The notes under the pieces: generated by a model
The model's input: only the letters and a program-made list of their open reading frames with translations
Database searches by the model: none
What the model was told of the DNA's origin: nothing
Source: Jidongwangia harbinensis
GTDB taxonomy: Bacteria > Actinomycetota > Actinomycetes > Mycobacteriales > Micromonosporaceae
Length of the DNA stretch: 64,000 nucleotides
Direction: 5' to 3'
Assembly (NCBI RefSeq): GCF_020216025.1
Contig: NZ_JAIWNC010000018.1
Span: forward strand, 62,001-126,000
In this document: positions 60,386 to 64,000 of the stretch, one piece after another
Position numbering within the stretch: position 1 is the stretch's first letter
How the letters are laid out: every line of letters starts with the position of its first letter
Translations under genes and position numbers: made by a program

Positions 60386-61426
60386 TCAGCCGGACGTCTT
60401 GGCCAGCATCGGCACCAGCTGGTCGATCGCGTACGGCACGCTCAGCACCGTGACGAAGGACAGCGCCGCACCGATCGGCGGCTCCATGTAGGGCACGAAC
60501 ACCACCCGGTTGTTCTTCGCCACGTTCAGCGCGGCGAAGGCCTTGTCCGCGCGGACCCGCGGCTCGACGGTGCCGTCACCGGTCAGCACGACCAGCTGGT
60601 CCACGTCCAGGATGTCCAGCCGCTCGGCACTGAGCACCGCGGCGGTCTCCTTGCCGGCCGCCGCGTCCACTGCGGGCGCCAGCTTGAAGCCCATGTCCGC
60701 GAGCAGCTGCGCCTTCGGGTCCGACTTGGCGAACGCGGCGTACGTGCCGGGCTCGCTGGCGTCGGTGACCGCCGCGGTCTTGCCGGCCCAGGCGGCGTGC
60801 TGCGCGCGTACGTCGGCGAACCGCTTGTCGATGTCGCCCAGCAGCTTCGTCATCGCCGGCTCCTGACCGAGGGCCCGGCCGATCACCAGCGACATGTCCT
60901 TCCACGGCGCGGCGTAGTCCGGGAACTCCTTGATCTGCGCGACCACCGGGGCGACCTTGGAAAGCGTCGTGTACTGCGCCTGGGTCATGCCGGAGTACTG
61001 CGCGACGATCAGATCCGGCTTCAGCGCGATGATCTTCTCGGTCTGGTACTCGTCCCGCTCGCCGACGATCTGCGGCGGCGTGCCGCCCCACCGGTCCTTC
61101 ACCCACGGCCAGTTGCCGTACGGGCGCTCGCCGAACCAGTCGACCACGCCGACCGGCACCACGCCCAGGGCCAGCACCGCGTCGTGGTCGCTGAGTCCCA
61201 GGGTGACGACGCGGGTGGGCGCCTTCTCGATCGTGGTGCTGCCGTACTTGTGGGCGATGGTCACCGGGAAGGCGGTGCCCGCGGCGGAGGACGCACCGGC
61301 GGCCGGCGTGGACGCGCCGCTGTCACCGCCGCAGGCGCCTAGGGTCAGGGCCAGCGCCACGGCGGCCACGGTGGACATCAGGCGGCCCGATGGGCTGCGG
61401 CGGATACGCGGTGCGCGTCGAGACAT
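60386..61426 (-). CDS. Ferric-siderophore substrate-binding lipoprotein
   Basis: Cell-surface receptor of 346 aa from ATG at 61426, which has AAGGAC about 6 bp upstream. A basic N-terminus and hydrophobic core end in the lipobox LTLGAC near residue 32. The FecB/FepB-type fold is indicated by PTRVVTLGLSDHDAVLALGV, KPDLIVAQYSG and the late FVPYMEPP region. It is divergent from the permease genes, with an iron box between them, and followed at once by the siderophore-interacting reductase. Confidence 0.93.
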   Translation of the reverse strand: MSRRAPRIRRSPSGRLMSTVAAVALALTLGACGGDSGASTPAAGASSAAGTAFPVTIAHKYGSTTIEKAPTRVVTLGLSDHDAVLALGVVPVGVVDWFGERPYGNWPWVKDRWGGTPPQIVGERDEYQTEKIIALKPDLIVAQYSGMTQAQYTTLSKVAPVVAQIKEFPDYAAPWKDMSLVIGRALGQEPAMTKLLGDIDKRFADVRAQHAAWAGKTAAVTDASEPGTYAAFAKSDPKAQLLADMGFKLAPAVDAAAGKETAAVLSAERLDILDVDQLVVLTGDGTVEPRVRADKAFAALNVAKNNRVVFVPYMEPPIGAALSFVTVLSVPYAIDQLVPMLAKTSG

Positions 61427-61499
61427 GAGTGTCCTTCGGAGTGTCGGCACAGGTCAGCGGCAACCGTCAGCGATGTCGGGGCCGATCTGGCGGGAATAC

Positions 61500-61518
61500 T
61501 AAGGGTCGGCTAACCTAA
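61500..61518. promoter_or_regulatory. IdeR/DtxR iron box between receptor and permease genes
   Basis: TAAGGGTCGGCTAACCTAA matches the IdeR/DtxR consensus at 16 of 19 positions and lies in the divergent gap (61427-61600). It could control both the receptor/reductase unit and the permease/ATPase unit. Confidence 0.82.
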
Positions 61519-61600
61519 CCTCAACCCGCCCCGCTGCGGGGAGACCACCGCCACTCGCGTCGCCGGCGCCGGCGTTGCCGTCCACGATCGGGGACATCGC

Positions 61601-62644
61601 GTGACCACATCGCTCCGGCGGCCGGCGGCCACGGGGCCACGACCGCCGGCGGTACGCGCCGCGGTGCTCGGCGCCGGCCTGGTGGTACTGGCGCTGACCT
61701 GCCTCGTGTCGATCGCCGTAGGGGCCCGGGCGATCCCGCTCGACCAGGTGCTGCGGTCGTTCGTGGACCCGGGTGGCGTACCCGCCGACGTGCTGGCCAT
61801 CGTCCGCGGGCTGCGTCTGCCGCGGACCGGGCTCGGCCTGCTCGCCGGTGCGGCGATCGGTCTGGCCGGCGCGCTGATGCAGGGCCTCACCCGCAACCCG
61901 CTGGCCGACCCGGGCCTGCTCGGCGTGAGCGCCGGAGCCGCCCTCGGCATCGTGATCGCGGTGGCCCTGCTCGGCATCAGCAGCCTGTACGGCTACATCT
62001 GGTTCGCGCTCGCCGGCGCCCTGCTGGCCAGCGCCGTCGTCTATCTCCTCGGCGGGGTCGGCCGGGACGGCGCGACGCCGGTGAAACTGGCCCTGGCCGG
62101 GGTCGGCGTCACCCTGCTGCTGGGCTCGCTGACCAGCGCGATCGTGCTGTCCAACCCGGTGGCGCTGGACCGGTACCGGTTCTGGACGGCCGGCTCACTG
62201 GCCGGACAGGACACCGGTGCGCTGCTCCGGGTGGCGCCGTTCATCCTCGCCGGCATCGTGCTCGCGCTGGGCGCCGCGCCCGCGCTGAACAGCCTCGCGC
62301 TCGGCGACGACGTGGCCCGCGCCCTCGGCCACCGGGTCGGCCTGGTCCGGCTCACCGGGGCGGCCGCGGTGATCCTGCTGGCCGCCGCCGCGGTGGCGGT
62401 CACCGGGCCGATCGTGTTCGTCGGCCTCGTGGTGCCGCACGTGGTCCGCCTGATCACCGGTCCGGACTACCGGTGGCTGCTGCCGTACACGCTGGTCCTC
62501 TCGCCGGTGCTGCTGCTGGCCGCCGACATCCTCGGACGGGTCCTGGTCCGGCCGTCCGAGATGCAGGTCGGCGTGGTGGTCGCGTTCGTCGGCGCGCCGT
62601 TCTTCGTGGCGCTGACCCGGCAGCGCCGGATCGCGGAGCTGTGA
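61601..62644 (+). CDS. FecCD-family siderophore permease 1
   Basis: Membrane subunit of the ferric-siderophore importer, 347 aa with about nine hydrophobic segments. Typical strings are RLPRTGLGLLAGAAIGLAGALMQGLTRNPLADPGLLGVSAGAALG and TGPIVFVGLVVPHVVRL. GTG start at 61601. Its stop overlaps the next permease by 4 bp (GTGA). First gene of a permease-permease-ATPase operon facing the right edge. Confidence 0.94.
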   Translation: MTTSLRRPAATGPRPPAVRAAVLGAGLVVLALTCLVSIAVGARAIPLDQVLRSFVDPGGVPADVLAIVRGLRLPRTGLGLLAGAAIGLAGALMQGLTRNPLADPGLLGVSAGAALGIVIAVALLGISSLYGYIWFALAGALLASAVVYLLGGVGRDGATPVKLALAGVGVTLLLGSLTSAIVLSNPVALDRYRFWTAGSLAGQDTGALLRVAPFILAGIVLALGAAPALNSLALGDDVARALGHRVGLVRLTGAAAVILLAAAAVAVTGPIVFVGLVVPHVVRLITGPDYRWLLPYTLVLSPVLLLAADILGRVLVRPSEMQVGVVVAFVGAPFFVALTRQRRIAEL

Positions 62645-63714
62645 CCGTGGCGCTCGTCGAGGTCTCCGCGCGGCGCGGGCACGCCGCGTACCGGCTCGGC
62701 CGCGGCGTGGTCTCCGGCCGCGTCCCGGTACGGCCGGCACTGGCCGCCGTCGTGCTGGCCGTCGCCACCTTCGGCGCGTTCGCGGTGTCGCTGACCGTCG
62801 GCGACCTGCCGATCCCGCTCGCCGACGCGGTGGCGGCGCTGTTCGGCTCCGGCGACGCCGCCACCCTGCTGGTGGTGCGGGAGCTGCGGCTGCCCCGGGC
62901 GCTGACCGGCCTGCTGGTCGGCGCCGCGTTCGGACTCTCCGGCGCGGTCCTGCAGACCATGACCCGCAACCCGCTGGCCAGCCCGGACATGATCGGCGTG
63001 ATCGCCGGCGCGCAGACCGCGGTGGTGGCCGGCATCGTGCTCGGCTTCGGCGCCGGCGTCGGCACCCAGTCCCTCGGCCTGCTCGGGGCGCTGCTCACCG
63101 GCGTGGTGGTGTACCTGCTCAGCGCCGGGCGCGGCGCCACCGGGTACCGGATCGTGCTGGTCGGGGTCGGCATCACCTGGATGTGCACCAGCGCCACCGA
63201 CTACCTGCTCGCCCGGGCCATGCCGTACGAGGCCGCCCGGGCGGTGGGCTGGCTGGTCGGCAGCCTCAACGAGCGCGGCTGGGAACACGTCCGCCCGCTG
63301 GGACTGGCCATGGCGGTGCTGGTGCCCACGGTGCTGATGCTCGGCCGATGGCTGGGCACGCTGCAACTCGGCGAGCAGGTGGCGGTGGGACTCGGCACGC
63401 CGGTGCGCGCGGCCCGCCTGGCGCTGCTGGGCGCCGCCGTGGCGCTGGCCGCGTTCGGCACCGCCGCGGCCGGTCCGGTGCTGTTCGTCGCGCTGGTGGG
63501 TCCGCAGATCGCCCAGCGGCTGGCCGGCCGGCCCGCGCCGCCGCTGGTCGGCTCCGCGCTGACCGGCGCACTGCTGCTGCTCACCGGCGACCTGCTGGCC
63601 CGGCACGTGCTGCCGGACGAGCACCTGCCCGTCGGGGTGGTGACCGGTGTCCTCGGCGCGCCGGTGCTGCTCTGGCTGCTGACCCGCGCCAACCGCACCG
63701 GTTCCGGAGGATGA
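62641..63714 (+). CDS. FecCD-family siderophore permease 2
   Basis: Second membrane subunit, 357 aa. RELRLPRALTGLLVGAAFGLSGAVLQTMTRNPLASPDMIGVIAGAQ and AAGPVLFVALVGPQIAQRL are the family landmarks. GTG at 62641 is chosen because it overlaps the first permease stop by 4 bp; the open frame extends upstream but is non-coding there. The two permeases probably form a heterodimer. Confidence 0.94.
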   Translation: MTVALVEVSARRGHAAYRLGRGVVSGRVPVRPALAAVVLAVATFGAFAVSLTVGDLPIPLADAVAALFGSGDAATLLVVRELRLPRALTGLLVGAAFGLSGAVLQTMTRNPLASPDMIGVIAGAQTAVVAGIVLGFGAGVGTQSLGLLGALLTGVVVYLLSAGRGATGYRIVLVGVGITWMCTSATDYLLARAMPYEAARAVGWLVGSLNERGWEHVRPLGLAMAVLVPTVLMLGRWLGTLQLGEQVAVGLGTPVRAARLALLGAAVALAAFGTAAAGPVLFVALVGPQIAQRLAGRPAPPLVGSALTGALLLLTGDLLARHVLPDEHLPVGVVTGVLGAPVLLWLLTRANRTGSGG

Positions 63715-63715
63715 C

Positions 63716-64000
63716 GTGACCGAGCACGGACCGATCGAGCTGCGCGCCGAGGGCCTGACCCTGGGCTACGAGGACCGGACCGTCATCGACGACCTGGACC
63801 TGGTGGTGCCGCCGGGGCGGATCACCGCCATCGTCGGCGCCAACGCGTGCGGCAAGTCCACCCTGCTGCAGGCCCTGGCCCGGCTGCTCGGTGCCCGCGC
63901 GGGCACCGTGCTGCTGGACGGCCAGTCGATCCACCGCATGCCGACCCGGCAGGTGGCCCGCCGGGTCGGCATCCTGCCGCAGTCCCCGGTCGCACCGGTC
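63716..64000 (+). CDS. Siderophore ABC transporter ATPase (3' end outside window)
   Basis: First 95 residues of a FepC/FhuC-type ATPase. It opens LRAEGLTLGYEDRTVIDDLDL, with Walker A GANACGKST at about residues 43-51 and the Q-loop region at VGILPQSPVAP just before the cut. GTG at 63716 lies 1 bp after the permease stop. Walker B and signature lie outside. It completes the importer. Confidence 0.93.
   Translation, partial: MTEHGPIELRAEGLTLGYEDRTVIDDLDLVVPPGRITAIVGANACGKSTLLQALARLLGARAGTVLLDGQSIHRMPTRQVARRVGILPQSPVAPV

Overview
The window is very GC-rich, gene-dense actinobacterial chromosome. Gene content points to the Micromonosporaceae, probably an Actinoplanes-like organism: WhiB2, a DUF397/XRE-DUF5753 pair, FbiA/B/C, DUF3499, TIGR03089 and many GTG/TTG starts. 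That placement is inference. No phage, insertion sequence, rRNA or tRNA gene was recognised.

Layout. 1-2.7 kb: an EfeUOB iron-uptake operon (efeB cut by the left edge) behind two IdeR/DtxR-like boxes. 2.8-3.9 kb: DUF397 protein plus XRE/DUF5753 regulator. 4.0-4.95 kb: non-coding tandem repeats. 4.95-9.9 kb: a minus-strand mannose operon (manB, Trm112-like, SIS isomerase, CDF transporter, manA). 10.1-13.3 kb: GAF regulator, aldehyde dehydrogenase, DUF779. 13.3-17.6 kb: a small secreted protein and a fully overlapping spermidine/putrescine-type ABC operon. 17.9-26.9 kb: DUF3499, a zincin-like protein, whiB2 and the F420 genes fbiC, fbiA and fbiB, interrupted by a 1.4-kb repeat field and a proline-rich membrane protein. 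27-38 kb: housekeeping and lipid or sugar genes (saccharopine dehydrogenase-like, TPR, NUDIX, manC, glycosyltransferase, TIGR03089, acetoacetyl-CoA synthetase, thioesterase, a 549-aa repeat-rich membrane protein). 38.7-64 kb: a hydroxamate siderophore locus. It holds an 18-kb five-module NRPS with two embedded N-methyltransferases, MbtH, an ornithine/lysine N-monooxygenase, a hydroxyornithine-type formyltransferase, a siderophore-interacting reductase, a lipoprotein receptor and a FecCD-type importer (ATPase cut by the right edge). Two more IdeR-like boxes sit in its divergent promoters.

How it fits together. Both ends serve iron acquisition and carry the same operator type, so they are probably one IdeR regulon. 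The siderophore should be a peptide with at least one N-methyl-N5-hydroxyornithine-type residue (module 3 pocket) and a D-residue at the last module. The NRPS ends in T-E without a thioesterase, so release or a partner subunit is missing from this window. manA, manB and manC supply GDP-mannose. FbiA/B/C build F420, but FbiB lacks its usual flavin reductase domain.

The least explained signal is non-coding. Three arrays (4.34, 22.65 and 38.44 kb) share an exact 61-bp period and a common core of about 40 bp whose ends are complementary, with what looks like a compensatory change between arrays. Other arrays have periods of 7, 17, 19 and 44 bp. In most cases an array abuts the 3' end of a minus-strand gene, which suggests a 3'-flank, RNA-level or chromosome-structure role. 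I do not know of a described system that matches it.
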